Source: Micromonospora pisi (GTDB lineage: Bacteria; Actinomycetota; Actinomycetes; Mycobacteriales; Micromonosporaceae). Taken from it: 64,000 nt of DNA. Position numbers and translations under genes: made by a program. Every line of letters begins with the position of its first letter. Position 1 is the stretch's first letter. Under the pieces are notes generated by a model. That model was not told the DNA's origin. It made no database searches and saw nothing but the letters and a program-made list of their open reading frames with translations. The stretch lies in contig NZ_RBKT01000001.1 in NCBI RefSeq assembly GCF_003633685.1, positions 4,216,001 through 4,280,000 on the forward strand, written 5' to 3'. Positions 17,627 to 28,105 of this stretch are shown here, piece after piece.

Positions 17627-19135
17627 ATGCGCGCCACATTCGCTGCACTGCGCCATCGCAACTACCGGATCTGGGCCGGCGCCGGCTTCGTATCGATCAT
17701 CGGCACGTGGATGCAGGTGCTCGGGGTCAACTGGTACGTGCTCCAGGCGACCGGCTCGGTCACCTCGATGGGCTGGACGATCCTGCTCCAGGCACTGCCC
17801 AGTCTGTTGCTGAGCACCTGGGGCGGTGCACTCGCCGACCGGTTACGGGCCCGCCCCCTGCTGATCGGCACCCAGGTGATGCACACCGCGCTCGCCCTCG
17901 GCCTGGCGGCCGTCGCCTGGTCACACACCGGGGGACTTCCGGTGATCTACGCGATCTCGCTGATCAGCGGCGCGGTCTCCGCCATCGAAGGCCCGGTGAT
18001 GGGCCGCTGGGGTTCCACCCTGGTGGACCGGGCCACCCTCGGCAACGCGCTCGCGCTCGGCTCGCTCACCAACTCCGCCGGCCGGATCCTCGGCATGAGC
18101 GTCGGTGCCGTACTGGTCGCCGCCGCCGGTCCCGCCCCACTCTTCGTCATCAACGCGGTCAGTTTCGCCGCGGTGGTACTGGCCCTGTTCTCGATCCGGC
18201 AACGGGACCTGCACACCCCAGATGCTGCGGAGCCGGCCGACAGCAAGTCGACGGCGGCCGTGGAACCCTCCGCCGACTCGGGTGGCGTCCGGGCCGGGTT
18301 CGCGTACCTGAGAGGGCAGCGGCTGGTACTCACCATGCTCGCGCTCGCCTTCGTCCTGGGCAGCCTCGGCCGTAACTACCAGGTGACCATGGCAGCGATG
18401 AGCGACGGTCCGCTCGGCGCCGGAGCCTCGGGGTACGGCATGCTCTCCACCGTCTTCGCGATCGGTACGGTCGTCGGCGCGCTGGTGGCCGCCCAGCGTC
18501 GGGAACTCGGCTACGGCATCCTGGTCGGCGCCGGAATCCTCGCCAGTCTGCTCCAGGTCCTGGCCGGTCTGGCCCCTGGCACCTGGACCTTCGCCGCGTT
18601 CATCCTGCCGATCGCGGCGACCGCGGTCATCATCGACACCACCGTCGGCACCCGGGCCCAGTTGGACACCGCCGGGGCCATGCGCGGCCGGGTACTCGCC
18701 GCCGTCGGGGTGACCGGCTCGATCGCCGCGGCGGTTGGTGCGCCGTTGCTCGGCTGGCTCTCCGAGCACGTCGGTCCCCGACAGACGTTGGTGCTCGCCG
18801 GCGGGCTCGCGGCGGTCGCCTCGGTCACCGCCGGGGTGGCTCTCGCCCGGCAGAAACGGCAGGCGGTGGCGGTGGTGCCGGCAACCCTCGGAGCGGTCAC
18901 CGTCGGACGGGCGGCGGCCCGGCTACGCGGCGCCGCCACGGTCAGCCGTATGTGTCCCGAGGGCCACGCCCCCGTACCCGTCGCGGCCCGCGTGACCACG
19001 ACGGTGCGGTCGGCCCATGGATATTCAGCTTCCGAACCACGTTATGGCCGACCTCGCCGGCGATCCGTTGCAGGAGCGAACCGGCCAGCAGTCGGAGCTG
19101 GGTCGCCCACGCAGTCGACTCCGCCTCTACCGTGA
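17627..19135 (+). CDS. MFS transporter, MFS_3 (EntS-like) type
   Basis: Membrane exporter of 502 residues, starting MRATFAALRHRNYRIWAGAG. The 'L+HRNYRIW' start and the helix WMQVLGVNWYVLQATGS are typical of 12-helix MFS_3 transporters that export siderophores or drugs. Membrane segments end about residue 420. The remaining 80 residues are basic and low-complexity, and lie over the 3' end of the convergent dciA gene, so the native protein may be shorter or the tail is a genuine overlap. An upstream in-frame start at 17585 is possible, but AAGGGGG near 17607 favours 17627. Confidence 0.88.
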   Translation: MRATFAALRHRNYRIWAGAGFVSIIGTWMQVLGVNWYVLQATGSVTSMGWTILLQALPSLLLSTWGGALADRLRARPLLIGTQVMHTALALGLAAVAWSHTGGLPVIYAISLISGAVSAIEGPVMGRWGSTLVDRATLGNALALGSLTNSAGRILGMSVGAVLVAAAGPAPLFVINAVSFAAVVLALFSIRQRDLHTPDAAEPADSKSTAAVEPSADSGGVRAGFAYLRGQRLVLTMLALAFVLGSLGRNYQVTMAAMSDGPLGAGASGYGMLSTVFAIGTVVGALVAAQRRELGYGILVGAGILASLLQVLAGLAPGTWTFAAFILPIAATAVIIDTTVGTRAQLDTAGAMRGRVLAAVGVTGSIAAAVGAPLLGWLSEHVGPRQTLVLAGGLAAVASVTAGVALARQKRQAVAVVPATLGAVTVGRAAARLRGAATVSRMCPEGHAPVPVAARVTTTVRSAHGYSASEPRYGRPRRRSVAGANRPAVGAGSPTQSTPPLP

Positions 19136-19610
19136 GCTCGCCGTCCTCCAACTTGACCGGGCGGCTGTGCTTGGCGACGTCCGGACCGACCACCCGTTCC
19201 CAGGCACCGAAGACAGTCGCCTCCGCCGTCGGTTGCTGCCAGCCCCGGGCCTTGACCAGACGGGCCAGCACGGTGCCGAGCAGTTGCGGGTCGCGGGGGT
19301 CAGGTCCCGGACCGGAGTAGCCACGTAGTCGCCGCCGGGGTTGCCCGTCGGCGCCCTCGCCACCCGCTCCGTCCGCACCGGACCGGGTCCGCCGCTGCGG
19401 GCGGTTCGTCTCCCGGCGGGCCCGCGCCGCGTCGAGTACGGCCCGCGCCAGCTCCGGACCGCTCGGCTCCGCCGCTGGCGGCGATGCCGACTCAGCCGCC
19501 TTCGGCCTCGACTCCGGGGCCGGACCCGCGCTCTTCGGCTCTGGCTTCGGACCCTTCGCCGACTTCGGCTTCGGCCCGGCGGCCGACCTCGGTTTCGGCT
19601 CATCCACCAC
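18942..19610 (-). CDS. DciA-like protein (DUF721)
   Basis: Protein of 222 residues; DciA proteins help load the replicative helicase in bacteria lacking DnaC. It starts with GTG at 19610 (or 19607), [21 protein letters not shown] basic, disordered N-terminal half precedes the DUF721 domain: [60 protein letters not shown] and a C-terminal [10 protein letters not shown]. It overlaps the recF end by about 10 bases and completes the dnaN-gnd-recF-dciA block. The 3' end overlaps the convergent MFS gene by 194 bases. Confidence 0.9.
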   Translation of the reverse strand: MVDEPKPRSAAGPKPKSAKGPKPEPKSAGPAPESRPKAAESASPPAAEPSGPELARAVLDAARARRETNRPQRRTRSGADGAGGEGADGQPRRRLRGYSGPGPDPRDPQLLGTVLARLVKARGWQQPTAEATVFGAWERVVGPDVAKHSRPVKLEDGELTVEAESTAWATQLRLLAGSLLQRIAGEVGHNVVRKLNIHGPTAPSWSRGPRRVRGRGPRDTYG

Positions 19611-20733
19611 GGTGCACCGTCCCCTCGGAGACGGCGTACCGGGCGCCACGCAGCAGCCGTGGCACGTCGTCGTCGACTGCGCAGGTAACCAGCAGTTGGC
19701 TCGCCCCGCCGACCAGTTCCGCCAGGCGTTCCCGTCGGCCGGCGTCCAGCTCGGCGAAGACGTCGTCGAGCGCGAGCACCGGCTCGATGCCGTCGGCCCG
19801 CAACAGGTCGTACGCGGCCAGCCGCAGGGCGAGCGCGTACGACCAGGATTCACCGTGGCTGGCGTACCCCTTGGCGGGCATCGCACCGAGGGTGAGGCTC
19901 AACTCGTCCCGGTGCGGCCCGACCAGCGTGACGCCGCGCTCCACCTCGCTCGGCCGGGAGTCGGCCAACGCGGCGGCGAGCGCCGTTTCCAGCGCGGGCC
20001 GGTCCGGCAGCTCACCGGTGAGTTCGATCGACGGCCGGTACGTGATGCCGGCCGCCCCACGTCCCGCCGCCACCGCGTCGTACGCCTTGGTGACGTGCGG
20101 CGCCAGGGTGGCGACGAGTTCGAGGCGCCCGGCGAGCAGTTCCGCCCCGTGTCGGGCGAGCTGTGCGTCCCAGACGTCGAGGGTGGAGAGGTCCCCGCCC
20201 CGCGACCCACCGGTCTTGCGAGCCAGGTACGACGTACGCAGCAGGGCGTTGCGCTGTTTGACCACCCGCTCGTAGTCGGCCCGTACCCCGGCGAAGCGAG
20301 GCTGCCGGGTGACCATCAGGTCGTCCAGGTAGCGCCGCCGCTCCGCCGGATCACCCCGAATCAGTTCCAGGTCCTCGGGGGCGAAAAGCACCAACCGCAG
20401 CGCGCCGAGCACGTCGCGGGCCCGGCGCGCGGGAGATCGTCCGAGCCGGGCCCGGTTGGCCTTGCCCGGCACGATCTCCAGCTCGACCAGGAGCTCCCGG
20501 CCGTCGTGCACGATCGCGCAGCGAAGCACGGCCGAGCCGGCTCCGAACCGGACCAGTGGCGCGTCCGTGGCGACCCGGTGACTGCCCAGGGTCGCCACGT
20601 AGCCCAGCGCCTCGATCAGGTTGGTCTTGCCGACCCCGTTGGCGCCGACGAAGACGTTTCCGCCCGGCTCGAGATCCAGCTCGACCCGCTCGTACGAGCG
20701 GAAGTTGACCAGCTCGAGCCGGCGGACGTACAC
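19600..20733 (-). CDS. recF: DNA replication and repair protein RecF
   Basis: SMC-like ATPase of 377 residues that helps load RecA at gaps during recombinational repair. It starts [20 protein letters not shown], has Walker [10 protein letters not shown] (about residues 33-41), the signature region near [20 protein letters not shown] and Walker [18 protein letters not shown]. It lies 7 bases after gnd and runs into dciA. The gene order dnaN-gnd-recF is common in actinobacteria. Confidence 0.97.
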   Translation of the reverse strand: MYVRRLELVNFRSYERVELDLEPGGNVFVGANGVGKTNLIEALGYVATLGSHRVATDAPLVRFGAGSAVLRCAIVHDGRELLVELEIVPGKANRARLGRSPARRARDVLGALRLVLFAPEDLELIRGDPAERRRYLDDLMVTRQPRFAGVRADYERVVKQRNALLRTSYLARKTGGSRGGDLSTLDVWDAQLARHGAELLAGRLELVATLAPHVTKAYDAVAAGRGAAGITYRPSIELTGELPDRPALETALAAALADSRPSEVERGVTLVGPHRDELSLTLGAMPAKGYASHGESWSYALALRLAAYDLLRADGIEPVLALDDVFAELDAGRRERLAELVGGASQLLVTCAVDDDVPRLLRGARYAVSEGTVHRGG

Positions 20734-20739
20734 CGGTTG

Positions 20740-21612
20740 CTAGTTCTTGTGGATGGCGTGGCCGCCGAACTGGTTGCGCAGCGCGGCCACCGCCTTGATC
20801 GCCGGTGAGTCGTCCTGACGGGACACGAAACGGGCGAAGAGCGAGGCGGCGATGACGTTCATCGGCACCGCGAGCCGGATCCCCTCCTCGACCGTCCAGC
20901 GTCCCTCGCCGGTGTCGTCGGCGTAGCCGCGCAGGCTGGACAGCTCCGGGTCCTCGTCGAGCGCGCGGTCGAGCAGGTCGAGCAGCCACGAGCGGACCAC
21001 GGTCCCCTCCCGCCACGACTTGATCACGCCGGGTACGTTCGTCACCAGCTCGGAGGCGGCCATCAGTTCGTAGCCCTCGGCGTACGCGTGCATCAGGCCG
21101 TACTCGATGCCGTTGTGGACCATCTTCGAGTAGTGACCGGCACCGACGGGGCCGGCGTGCACGAACCCGAACTCGCCGGCCGGCTTGAGCGCCTCGAAGA
21201 TCGGCATGAGCCGTTCGACGTGCTCGTTCGAGCCGCCGACCATCAGGGCGTAGCCGTTCTGCCGGCCCCACACCCCGCCCGAGACGCCGACGTCGACGTA
21301 GCCGATGCCGAACCGGTCCAGCTTCTCCGCGCGCGGTGCGTCGTCGCTGAACCGCGAGTTGCCACCGTCGATCACAATGTCGCCGGCGGCGAGCACACCC
21401 GAGAGCTCGTCGATGGTGGCTTCGGTGACCGCAGCCGGCACCATCACCCAGACGACCCGAGGTGCGGCCAACTTCTCGGCCAGCTCGGTAAGGCTGGACA
21501 CATCGGTGACCCCGGGGTCACGGTCGAAACCGACCACCTCGTGTCCGGCGGCGCGCAGGCGTTCGCGCATGTTGCCGCCCATCCGGCCGAGTCCAACTAG
21601 GCCGATTTGCAT
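20740..21612 (-). CDS. gnd: 6-phosphogluconate dehydrogenase, short decarboxylating type
   Basis: Cytoplasmic enzyme of 290 residues that oxidatively decarboxylates 6-phosphogluconate to ribulose 5-phosphate in the pentose phosphate pathway. The nucleotide-binding fold is at the start (MQIGLVGLGRMGGNMRERLR), substrate-binding IDGGNSRFSDD and GVSGGVWGRQNGYALMVGG follow, and catalytic HAGPVGAGHYSKMVHNGIEY contains the Lys and Asn. The length fits the short class found between dnaN and recF in actinobacteria. Its presence in the replication operon is positional; no direct link to replication is known. Confidence 0.95.
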   Translation of the reverse strand: MQIGLVGLGRMGGNMRERLRAAGHEVVGFDRDPGVTDVSSLTELAEKLAAPRVVWVMVPAAVTEATIDELSGVLAAGDIVIDGGNSRFSDDAPRAEKLDRFGIGYVDVGVSGGVWGRQNGYALMVGGSNEHVERLMPIFEALKPAGEFGFVHAGPVGAGHYSKMVHNGIEYGLMHAYAEGYELMAASELVTNVPGVIKSWREGTVVRSWLLDLLDRALDEDPELSSLRGYADDTGEGRWTVEEGIRLAVPMNVIAASLFARFVSRQDDSPAIKAVAALRNQFGGHAIHKN

Positions 21613-21649
21613 TTCCGTTTCCCCTTTTGTTACGGCTTGCCGGTTTGGG

Positions 21650-22783
21650 TCATCGTGTAACCCGGATCGGCATGATCAGATAGCGGTAGCCGGGGATGAT
21701 CTCCCCGTCCTCCCCGCAAGGGGAGATCACCGCGGGCTTGAAGGCGTCGACGAAGGAGAAGAGCGCCGTCGCGGCGCCCAGATTCTGCAACCCGTCGATC
21801 AGGTATCCGGGGTTGAACCCGATGGTCAGCGCCTCCCCGGTGAAGGTCGCCTCCATCGCCTCACTCGCCCGCGCGTCCTCGGTGCCACCGGCCTCGACCA
21901 CCAGGCCGTCGGAGCTGAAGCTCAACAGCACCGGAGTGGTCCGCTCGGCGACCAGCGACACCCGCTTGACGACCTCGATCAGCGTGCTGACCGCCACCCG
22001 GGCCTCGGCGTTGTGGCTGCTCGGGAAGAGCGAGCGGACCGGCGGGTAGTTGGCGCCGTCGAGCAGACGGCTGGTGGTACGCCGGGTGCCGCCGGCAAAA
22101 CCGATCATGCCTTCGCCGGCAGCGCCCTGGGCCAGGGCCATGGTCACGTGGCCACCGATCGGGCCGAGCGTCTTGGCGGTGTCGTGCAGGGTCTTCGCCG
22201 GTACCAGGGCGTTCAGGCTGATCTCCGGATCGTCCGGCTGCCACTGCATCTCGCGCAGCGCCAGACGGTACCGGTCGGTCGCCAGCATCGCGAGGGTGCT
22301 GCCGTTCAGCTCGATCCGTACGCCGGTCATCATCGGCAGGGTCTCGTCCCGCCCGGCCGCGATCGCGACCTGGCCGACCGCGGCCGCGAACGCGGCAGCA
22401 TCGATCGTGCCGGCGCTGGCGGGCATCTCGGGCAGGGTCGGGTAGTCCTCGACCGGCATCGTCGGCAGGGTGAACCGGGCGCTTCCGCAGACCAGCTCCA
22501 GGTGCGAGCCGACGGCCGCGATGTCCACCGGCTTGGCCGGCAGTGCCTTGGTGATCTCGGCGAGCAGACGCCCGGAGACGAGTGCCGCGCCGTCCGCGTC
22601 GGCCTGCACCTCCACGGTCACCTGGCTGGAGACCTCGTAGTCGAAGCCAGAGACGTGCAGGCTGCCCTCGGCGACCCGCAGTAGCACTCCGGCAAGAACC
22701 GGCACCGATGGCCGGCTTGGCAGACTCTTGGCCGTCCAGGCCACGGCGTCGGCGAGCGCGTCGCGCTCCACTCGGAACTTCAT
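21650..22783 (-). CDS. dnaN: DNA polymerase III beta subunit (sliding clamp)
   Basis: Ring-shaped processivity clamp, 377 residues, MKFRVERDALADAVAWTAKS. The three-domain repeat is visible, with VPVLAGVLLRV in domain 1 and the C-terminal peptide-binding end PGYRYLIMPIRVTR. It lies immediately beyond oriC from dnaA, on the same strand, and leads into gnd, recF and dciA. CAATGGCATG marks the start, with GCGGAGGC as ribosome binding site. Confidence 0.99.
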   Translation of the reverse strand: MKFRVERDALADAVAWTAKSLPSRPSVPVLAGVLLRVAEGSLHVSGFDYEVSSQVTVEVQADADGAALVSGRLLAEITKALPAKPVDIAAVGSHLELVCGSARFTLPTMPVEDYPTLPEMPASAGTIDAAAFAAAVGQVAIAAGRDETLPMMTGVRIELNGSTLAMLATDRYRLALREMQWQPDDPEISLNALVPAKTLHDTAKTLGPIGGHVTMALAQGAAGEGMIGFAGGTRRTTSRLLDGANYPPVRSLFPSSHNAEARVAVSTLIEVVKRVSLVAERTTPVLLSFSSDGLVVEAGGTEDARASEAMEATFTGEALTIGFNPGYLIDGLQNLGAATALFSFVDAFKPAVISPCGEDGEIIPGYRYLIMPIRVTR

Positions 22784-22939
22784 GCCATTGCCTCCGCGTC
22801 GACGTCAGCGACCACTGTCTCATGCCGGGTGCCGCCTGCCCGCCCGGCCAACCGTGCGGATCCCCATCGCACCTTAGGCCGCGATGCTGTCGGCTGTGCG
22901 TCCGACCCCGGTGTTCCGGTTCCCGATGCCGATCTTCGG

Positions 22940-23420
22940 TGAGGTCGAACAGCTGAATCCACAGAATGCCCAACGGTGATGATTGGTTTTTGTTGTCTTA
23001 GAGATAAAACTCATCGTCTTCATCGGTGTTGTGCAAACTGTGGATGAGCAGCGTTTGAGCAGGCCAGAGCATTATCCACCGGTGGGTTCGCTGTGGAAAC
23101 CCTGGGGTAAAACCCGGCCCGAGATCCACAGCCGGTCGTTCGCTCACAGTTGTCCACGGTTATCCACCGGTTGTCCACCGGTTCTCCACCGGGTTTCTCC
23201 CCAGGGATGGGGACAGCCGATTCCGTATCGATCATCACCGTCCCCAGAACCTTCAACAGGCGATCCACAGCGGGACGGCACCCGTGGATAACTCGACTAC
23301 GGAGCGTGTCTGTCCACAGCGGTTTCCCCAGAAGTTGTCCACAGGTTGTGGACCGTGGGGATGGTTGCCACTACGGGTTGTCCACCGACGGTGGATAACC
23401 GGGTGTGGACAACCTGTGGG
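22940..23420. other. chromosomal replication origin oriC
   Basis: The 850-base dnaN-dnaA gap holds at least 12 DnaA boxes matching TT(A/G)TCCAC(A/C/G) or one change from it. Forward copies start at 23072, 23150, 23160, 23171, 23182, 23310, 23335 and 23378; reverse copies start at 23039, 23283, 23390 and 23404. The two perfect TTGTCCACA copies are at 23335 and 23404 (reverse). Four boxes at 23150-23190 are spaced 10-11 bases apart, one helical turn, suiting a DnaA filament. The least GC-rich stretch, about 22977-23032, lies on the dnaN side and is the likely unwinding element. Confidence 0.95.
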
Positions 23421-23537
23421 GATCGGCGGCCGCCGGTCGTCCGTACCCACCCCGGACGGTGTCGAACCGCCGTCCGACGGGACGGATCAGGTCGCGGGCA
23501 GGTGGGTCGGCGGCGGGCCCGCCCCGGGGACGGCACG

Positions 23538-23578
23538 AAAAAACTCGGGTACGGCGCGCGTGGTCGCCGTACCCGAGT
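23538..23578 (-). terminator. rho-independent terminator of dnaA
   Basis: Perfect 14-bp arms (23543-23556 and 23565-23578, ACTCGGGTACGGCG and its complement) with an 8-base loop. On the reverse strand the hairpin is followed by a T-run (A-run at 23538-23543 on the + strand). It insulates oriC from dnaA transcription. Confidence 0.88.
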
Positions 23579-23635
23579 GGGGATTTCCGTACGAGTGGGT
23601 CGCCGTGAGCCGACGTTCGGCCCACCCGCGATGGA

Positions 23636-25546
23636 TCAGGTGTTCTGCTTGATCCGGTTGGTCAGCTCGGCGATCTGGTTGTAGAGCGACCGGCGCTCGG
23701 CCATCTGCTGTCGGATCTTGCGGTCGGCGTGCATGACCGTGGTGTGGTCCCGCCCACCGAAGGCCTGCCCGATCCGGGGCAGTGACAGCTCGGTCAGCTC
23801 GCGACACAGGTACATGGCGACCTGGCGGGCGTTGACCAGCACCCGGGACCGGGACTGGCCCCGCAGGTCCTCCAGGCTGACCCCGAAGTAGTCGGCGGTG
23901 GAGACCATGATCTGGTCGGCGTTGATCTCGGGGCCGGAGCCGTCCGGAATGAAGTCCCGCAGGACCTCCTCGGCCAACGACAACTCGACCGTCGCCCGGG
24001 TGAGGCTGGCGAAGGCGGTCACCCGGATCAGGGCGCCCTCCAGTTCCCGGATCGAGTTGGAGACCCGCGACGCGATGAACTCCAGTACGTCCGGCGGGGC
24101 GTACATCCGTTCCTGAGCGGCCTTCTTCTGCAGGATCGCGATCCGCGTCTCCAGGTCCGGCGGCTGGATGTCGGCGAGCAGCCCCCACTCGAACCGGGTC
24201 CGCATCCGGTCCTCCAGCGTGGCGAGGTCCCGGGGCGAGCGGTCGGAGCTGATGACGATCTGCTTGTTCGCGTTGTGCAGCGTGTTGAAGGTGTGGAAGA
24301 ACTCCTCCTGGGTCCGCTCGCGGTTCTCCAGGAACTGGATGTCGTCGATCAGCAGGATGTCGACGTCCCGGTAGCGACGCTGGAACGCGCTGGTCTTGTC
24401 GTCGCGCAGGGAGTTGATGAAGTCGTTGGTGAACTCTTCGGTGGAGACGTACCGCACCGAGCGGGCGTTGCCCAGCGTGGTCGCGTAGTGCCCGATCGCG
24501 TGCAGCAGGTGGGTCTTGCCCAGTCCCGAGCTGCCGTAGATGAAGAGCGGGTTGTACGCCTTGGCCGGTGACTCGGCGACCGCCACCGAGGCCGCGTGCG
24601 CGAACCGGTTCGACGATCCGATGACGAAGGTCTCGAACATGTACTTCGGGTTGAGCCGATTCCCGCCGCTGTTCGCGTTCTCCATCCCGCCGCCCAGCCG
24701 GCGGTCGTCCCGTACCCCGGGACGGTGGTCAATCGGTGCGCTGCCCCGGCCCGGACCGCTGTCCGTCCCGTTGTCGCGGGGCAGTCCACGCGGACCGATG
24801 TCGCCGCCCCCGACGTCGTTGCGGTAGCGCTGCTCGATCTGCCGGGGGTCCAGACCCAGCGGACTGCCGCCGAGCCGGTCGGTGCCCCGGTCGTCCAGGT
24901 TGCGCCGCTCCTGTTGCGGCGCCGGTGGCCGTCCGGGGTCGGCGTAGGCCGCGTCCGGATAGCTCTGGTCGGCGTACGACTGCTCCGGGTAACCCGCGCC
25001 GAAGAGGGTGTCCTGGCCGCCGTCACGGCTGCTCGGAATCAGGCCCATCCGGGCCGGGTCGACCGGCGCGGCGGGGAACTGGGCGGAGCCGGTCGGTACG
25101 CGTTCGCCGTGGTCCGGTGGCGGGCCGCTGTCGCGCGGCCCCTCCGACGCCGGCCCCGACGGGTAGCCGCCCGGTGTCGGGGTGGGCGGGTAGCCGCCGC
25201 CCTGCGCCGGGCCGGGTCCGTAACCACCCGGACCGGGATTGGGGGAACTGCCGTAGAGGGTGCCGGTGGGGCGCCCCTGGCTGTCCTCGGGAGGCCGGAC
25301 CGTCACCGCTACCTGGATGGCCCGACCGAGATGGCGGGAGAGGGCGTCGGTGATGGCCGGCCGGAGGCGGGACTCGATCACGTCACGGGTGAAGGCGTCC
25401 GGCACCGAGAGCAGTGCGGTGTCCTCGACGATGGCGCGCAGGCGGGTCAGGCGGAGGTAGGCACGCTGCTGTGCTGAAATGATCTCGTCCGCGAGATCAT
25501 CGGTCGCGGCCAGCCATACCGCGGCAAGGTCGATCGTGTCGGCCAC
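23636..25546 (-). CDS. dnaA: chromosomal replication initiator protein DnaA
   Basis: AAA+ initiator of 636 residues that binds DnaA boxes, unwinds oriC and helps load the helicase. Domain I is [20 protein letters not shown] onward. Domain II is an unusually long Pro/Gly/Asp-rich linker, about residues 90-290. Domain III has Walker [10 protein letters not shown] and Walker [21 protein letters not shown]; domain IV has the helix-turn-helix signature [15 protein letters not shown]. The GTG at 25546 follows GGGGGTGG and matches the family start; in-frame codons upstream only extend into the promoter. Long linkers are typical of Streptomyces and Micromonospora DnaA. Confidence 0.98.
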   Translation of the reverse strand: MADTIDLAAVWLAATDDLADEIISAQQRAYLRLTRLRAIVEDTALLSVPDAFTRDVIESRLRPAITDALSRHLGRAIQVAVTVRPPEDSQGRPTGTLYGSSPNPGPGGYGPGPAQGGGYPPTPTPGGYPSGPASEGPRDSGPPPDHGERVPTGSAQFPAAPVDPARMGLIPSSRDGGQDTLFGAGYPEQSYADQSYPDAAYADPGRPPAPQQERRNLDDRGTDRLGGSPLGLDPRQIEQRYRNDVGGGDIGPRGLPRDNGTDSGPGRGSAPIDHRPGVRDDRRLGGGMENANSGGNRLNPKYMFETFVIGSSNRFAHAASVAVAESPAKAYNPLFIYGSSGLGKTHLLHAIGHYATTLGNARSVRYVSTEEFTNDFINSLRDDKTSAFQRRYRDVDILLIDDIQFLENRERTQEEFFHTFNTLHNANKQIVISSDRSPRDLATLEDRMRTRFEWGLLADIQPPDLETRIAILQKKAAQERMYAPPDVLEFIASRVSNSIRELEGALIRVTAFASLTRATVELSLAEEVLRDFIPDGSGPEINADQIMVSTADYFGVSLEDLRGQSRSRVLVNARQVAMYLCRELTELSLPRIGQAFGGRDHTTVMHADRKIRQQMAERRSLYNQIAELTNRIKQNT

Positions 25547-25672
25547 CGTCGCGCCACCCCCATCGCCTCTGCGTTCCCGGCCGCCGCTGCTGCCTTGCCA
25601 GTCGACCGTTCCGGGCCTGCCACCGCTTCCGAACAGGCACGACCTGGCATGCCTCGGCGGCTGATAGAACCG

Positions 25673-25692
25673 TCGTCCACAAGTTATCCACA
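25673..25692 (+). promoter_or_regulatory. DnaA boxes in the dnaA upstream region
   Basis: A perfect TTATCCACA at 25684-25692 and a variant TCGTCCACA at 25673-25681 lie 127-147 bases before the dnaA start. The position suits autoregulation of dnaA by its own product. Confidence 0.7.
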
Positions 25693-25982
25693 ACCTGTGT
25701 ATCGACTGATTGTGGCTCCCCGCCGGACCCCTGCCCGACCTGCCCCCGGCCGAATCAGTGCTGACGCGGGTTCACCTGTCGAACGATCGACCAGCTTGTC
25801 CAGTTTTGCCCAGCAGCGGCAACTCAGCCCCCTGACGCTGACCGGCAAACGGGCACGCTAACAGCGTTCTCCACAACGCTTCAACCGTCGAACCGGTGCG
25901 GGCCCTCCGGAGATCGGTAAAACTACCCCTTCGGGCATCGACGTCCCTTGCTGACCGATTCCTCGGGGGCCGCGCGTGATGT

Positions 25983-26011
25983 TTGACGGTCATTGCGGCC
26001 CTGCGTAGGCT
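25983..26011 (+). promoter_or_regulatory. housekeeping-type promoter of rpmH
   Basis: TTGACG (25983-25988) and TAGGCT (26006-26011) are separated by 17 bases, a good match to the primary sigma factor consensus, and lie 190 bases before rpmH. A second -10-like TAGGGT occurs at 26038. The remaining dnaA-rpmH gap (25693-25982) shows nothing further that I can name. Confidence 0.65.
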
Positions 26012-26203
26012 CTAACGGCTGCTCTCTCGCCCTCTGCTAGGGTGATGGGTGCTTGCTGTCCGCGGTCGCTACCCCGCGTCACGCCGGTCCGTGCACCACC
26101 GGGCAGCATCGACCATAGGCCACCCGTCTGGCGGCCGATGGCGGTCCACCACCCGACCCCGTAGTCGACCGACCGGGGCTCGTACGAAGACGGAGAGCCT
26201 GAC

Positions 26204-26341
26204 GTGAGCAAGCGCACCTACCAGCCGAACAACCGCCGGCGCGCGAAGACCCACGGCTTCCGGCTGCGCATGCGTACCCGCGCCGGCCGCGCCATCCTTT
26301 CGACCCGACGCGCCAAGGGCCGTGACCGTCTGTCGGCCTGA
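26204..26341 (+). CDS. rpmH: 50S ribosomal protein L34
   Basis: A 45-residue basic ribosomal protein, start GTG at 26204 ([20 protein letters not shown]), containing the L34 signature [21 protein letters not shown] ribosome binding site CGGAGAG precedes it. It is first gene of the rpmH-rnpA-yidD-yidC-jag-rsmG run, transcribed away from dnaA. Confidence 0.98.
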   Translation: MSKRTYQPNNRRRAKTHGFRLRMRTRAGRAILSTRRAKGRDRLSA

Positions 26342-26374
26342 AAGCCGACGGGCCGGTCCGGGATGTAGACGTCA

Positions 26375-26782
26375 GTGCTGGCGGCCGCGCAGCGACTGCG
26401 GCGTAGCGGCGAGTTCGCCGTAGCGGTCCGCGCTGGACGACGTGCCGGCCGGGGTGCCGTTGTCGTGCACCTGGATCTGCCACCCGAATCAGCAACGCCA
26501 GAGCCGGCGCGTCCGGTCGGCGCGGAGCCAGTCTCCGCGCCGGCCCGCGCCGGCTTTGTCGTCTCCAAGGCGGTCGGCCCGGCTGTTGTCCGGAACAAGG
26601 TGCGGCGCCGGCTGCGGCACCTGGTCCGGGAACGATTGGCCGACCTGCCAGCCGGTGCGACCCTCGTTGTACGAGCGCTGCCCGCCGCCGCCGACCAGCC
26701 GTACGAGCGGCTCGCCGCCGACCTGGACGCGGCGATCACCGCGGCACGTCGTCCCCGTCGCCCCGCCCGGCGGTCCGGATGA
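26375..26782 (+). CDS. rnpA: ribonuclease P protein component
   Basis: Protein subunit of RNase P, which helps the catalytic RNA cleave tRNA precursors. It has 135 residues starting with [23 protein letters not shown]. The RNR motif region is [20 protein letters not shown], and the N-terminal RLRRSGEFA block is typical. A 15-residue Glu/Pro insert lies between the two beta-strands. It overlaps the yidD start by 4 bases and follows rpmH by 33. Confidence 0.95.
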   Translation: MLAAAQRLRRSGEFAVAVRAGRRAGRGAVVVHLDLPPESATPEPARPVGAEPVSAPARAGFVVSKAVGPAVVRNKVRRRLRHLVRERLADLPAGATLVVRALPAAADQPYERLAADLDAAITAARRPRRPARRSG

Positions 26783-27072
26783 GCAAGGTCACCGGCCGGT
26801 CCCGGCCCGCCACACTCGGTGCCCGCGTGCTGGCAGGAGCCATCGTCGCGTACCGTCGTTGGATAAGCCCGGCGCTGCCGGCCCGCTGTCGGTTCTACCC
26901 GTCGTGCAGCGCATACGCCCTCGAGGCGGTGACGCGGCACGGTGCCCTCCGGGGAACCGGCCTCGCGGTCTGGCGGCTGTCGCGCTGCCACCCTTTCCAC
27001 CCTGGTGGATATGACCCGGTGCCGGAGCCGGGCGGCCGCCGACATGCCGATGTGACTGGAGCCCCGAATTGA
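26779..27072 (+). CDS. yidD: membrane protein insertion efficiency factor YidD
   Basis: Small protein of 97 residues, thought to aid YidC-dependent membrane insertion. The DUF37/YidD signature is clear: [20 protein letters not shown], then [20 protein letters not shown] and [13 protein letters not shown]. The start overlaps the rnpA stop (ATGA), and its stop overlaps the yidC start (TTGA), so the three are translationally coupled. Confidence 0.96.
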   Translation: MSKVTGRSRPATLGARVLAGAIVAYRRWISPALPARCRFYPSCSAYALEAVTRHGALRGTGLAVWRLSRCHPFHPGGYDPVPEPGGRRHADVTGAPN

Positions 27073-28100
27073 GTCTCGACTGGATCTACTGGGCGATCTC
27101 GTGGATCCTGCTGATCTGGCACTCCGCGTGGGACGCGATCGGGGTGCCGGCGACAGCTGCCCTCGGTACGAACTGGGCCTGGATCCTCTCGATCATTTTC
27201 CTGGTGATCACCGTCCGGGTGATCCTCTTCCCGGTCTTCGTCAAGCAGATCAAGTCGCAGCGGGCCATGCAAGCTCTCGCGCCTCAGATCAAGGCGTTGC
27301 AGGAGAAGCACAAGGGTGACCGGGAGACGCTCCAGAAGGAAACCATGGAGCTGTACCGGAAGGAGAAGGCCAACCCGCTGATGGGTTGCCTTCCGATGTT
27401 CCTGCAGATCCCGGTCTTCCTCGGACTCTTCCACGTACTCCGCCGGCTCAGCCCGGACAACCCCCAGCCGACGATCTACGGCTGGAGCCTGGACCAGTTC
27501 ACCAGCGCGTCCAACGCCAAGCTCTTCACCGCCCCGATCTCGGGCCGGTTCGGATCGACCGCGGCGCAACTGAACGAGCTTGGCGCCAACCCGACCACGG
27601 TGAAGATCATCGCGGGCGTCCTGGTCCTCATCATGATGGCGACCACCTACCTGACCAGCCGTCAGATGATCCTCAAGACCGGCTGGGCGCAGGACCCGCA
27701 GCAGCGAATGATCCAGCGGTTGATGCTCTACGGCATCCCGGCCTCGCTGCTCATCTCCGGCTCGATCTTCCCGATCGGCGTGATCATCTACTGGGTCACC
27801 AACAACCTCTTCACCCTCGGGCAGCAGCAGTGGGTGCTGCGGAAGTACCCGCCGCCGCCCACCGCCAACCTGCCCGGCCTGCCGGGCTCCGCCCGTACCG
27901 GGACCGGCGGTCGCCCGACCACCGGCGGCAAGGCAACCGCGCCGGCGGCGAAGCCGAGCGGACTGTTCGGCCGTACCAAGGCCAACGGCGCCCAGCCGGC
28001 GGCGAAGCCCGCGATCGACACCAAGGCCCTCGCGCCCAAGCCGGGCGCCAAGCCGGTGAATCCGAAGAAGGGCCGTCCGGCCAACAAGCGTCAGGGTTGA
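27069..28100 (+). CDS. yidC: membrane protein insertase YidC
   Basis: Insertase of 343 residues that places proteins into the cytoplasmic membrane, alone or with Sec. TTG start at 27069, [20 protein letters not shown]. Five membrane segments of the 60KD_IMP core follow, including [20 protein letters not shown], whose Arg is the conserved groove residue. [20 protein letters not shown] and [20 protein letters not shown] come after it. The last 70 residues are a basic, Ala/Pro/Lys-rich tail that may contact ribosomes. Confidence 0.96.
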   Translation: MSLDWIYWAISWILLIWHSAWDAIGVPATAALGTNWAWILSIIFLVITVRVILFPVFVKQIKSQRAMQALAPQIKALQEKHKGDRETLQKETMELYRKEKANPLMGCLPMFLQIPVFLGLFHVLRRLSPDNPQPTIYGWSLDQFTSASNAKLFTAPISGRFGSTAAQLNELGANPTTVKIIAGVLVLIMMATTYLTSRQMILKTGWAQDPQQRMIQRLMLYGIPASLLISGSIFPIGVIIYWVTNNLFTLGQQQWVLRKYPPPPTANLPGLPGSARTGTGGRPTTGGKATAPAAKPSGLFGRTKANGAQPAAKPAIDTKALAPKPGAKPVNPKKGRPANKRQG

Positions 28101-28105
28101 GCTAC

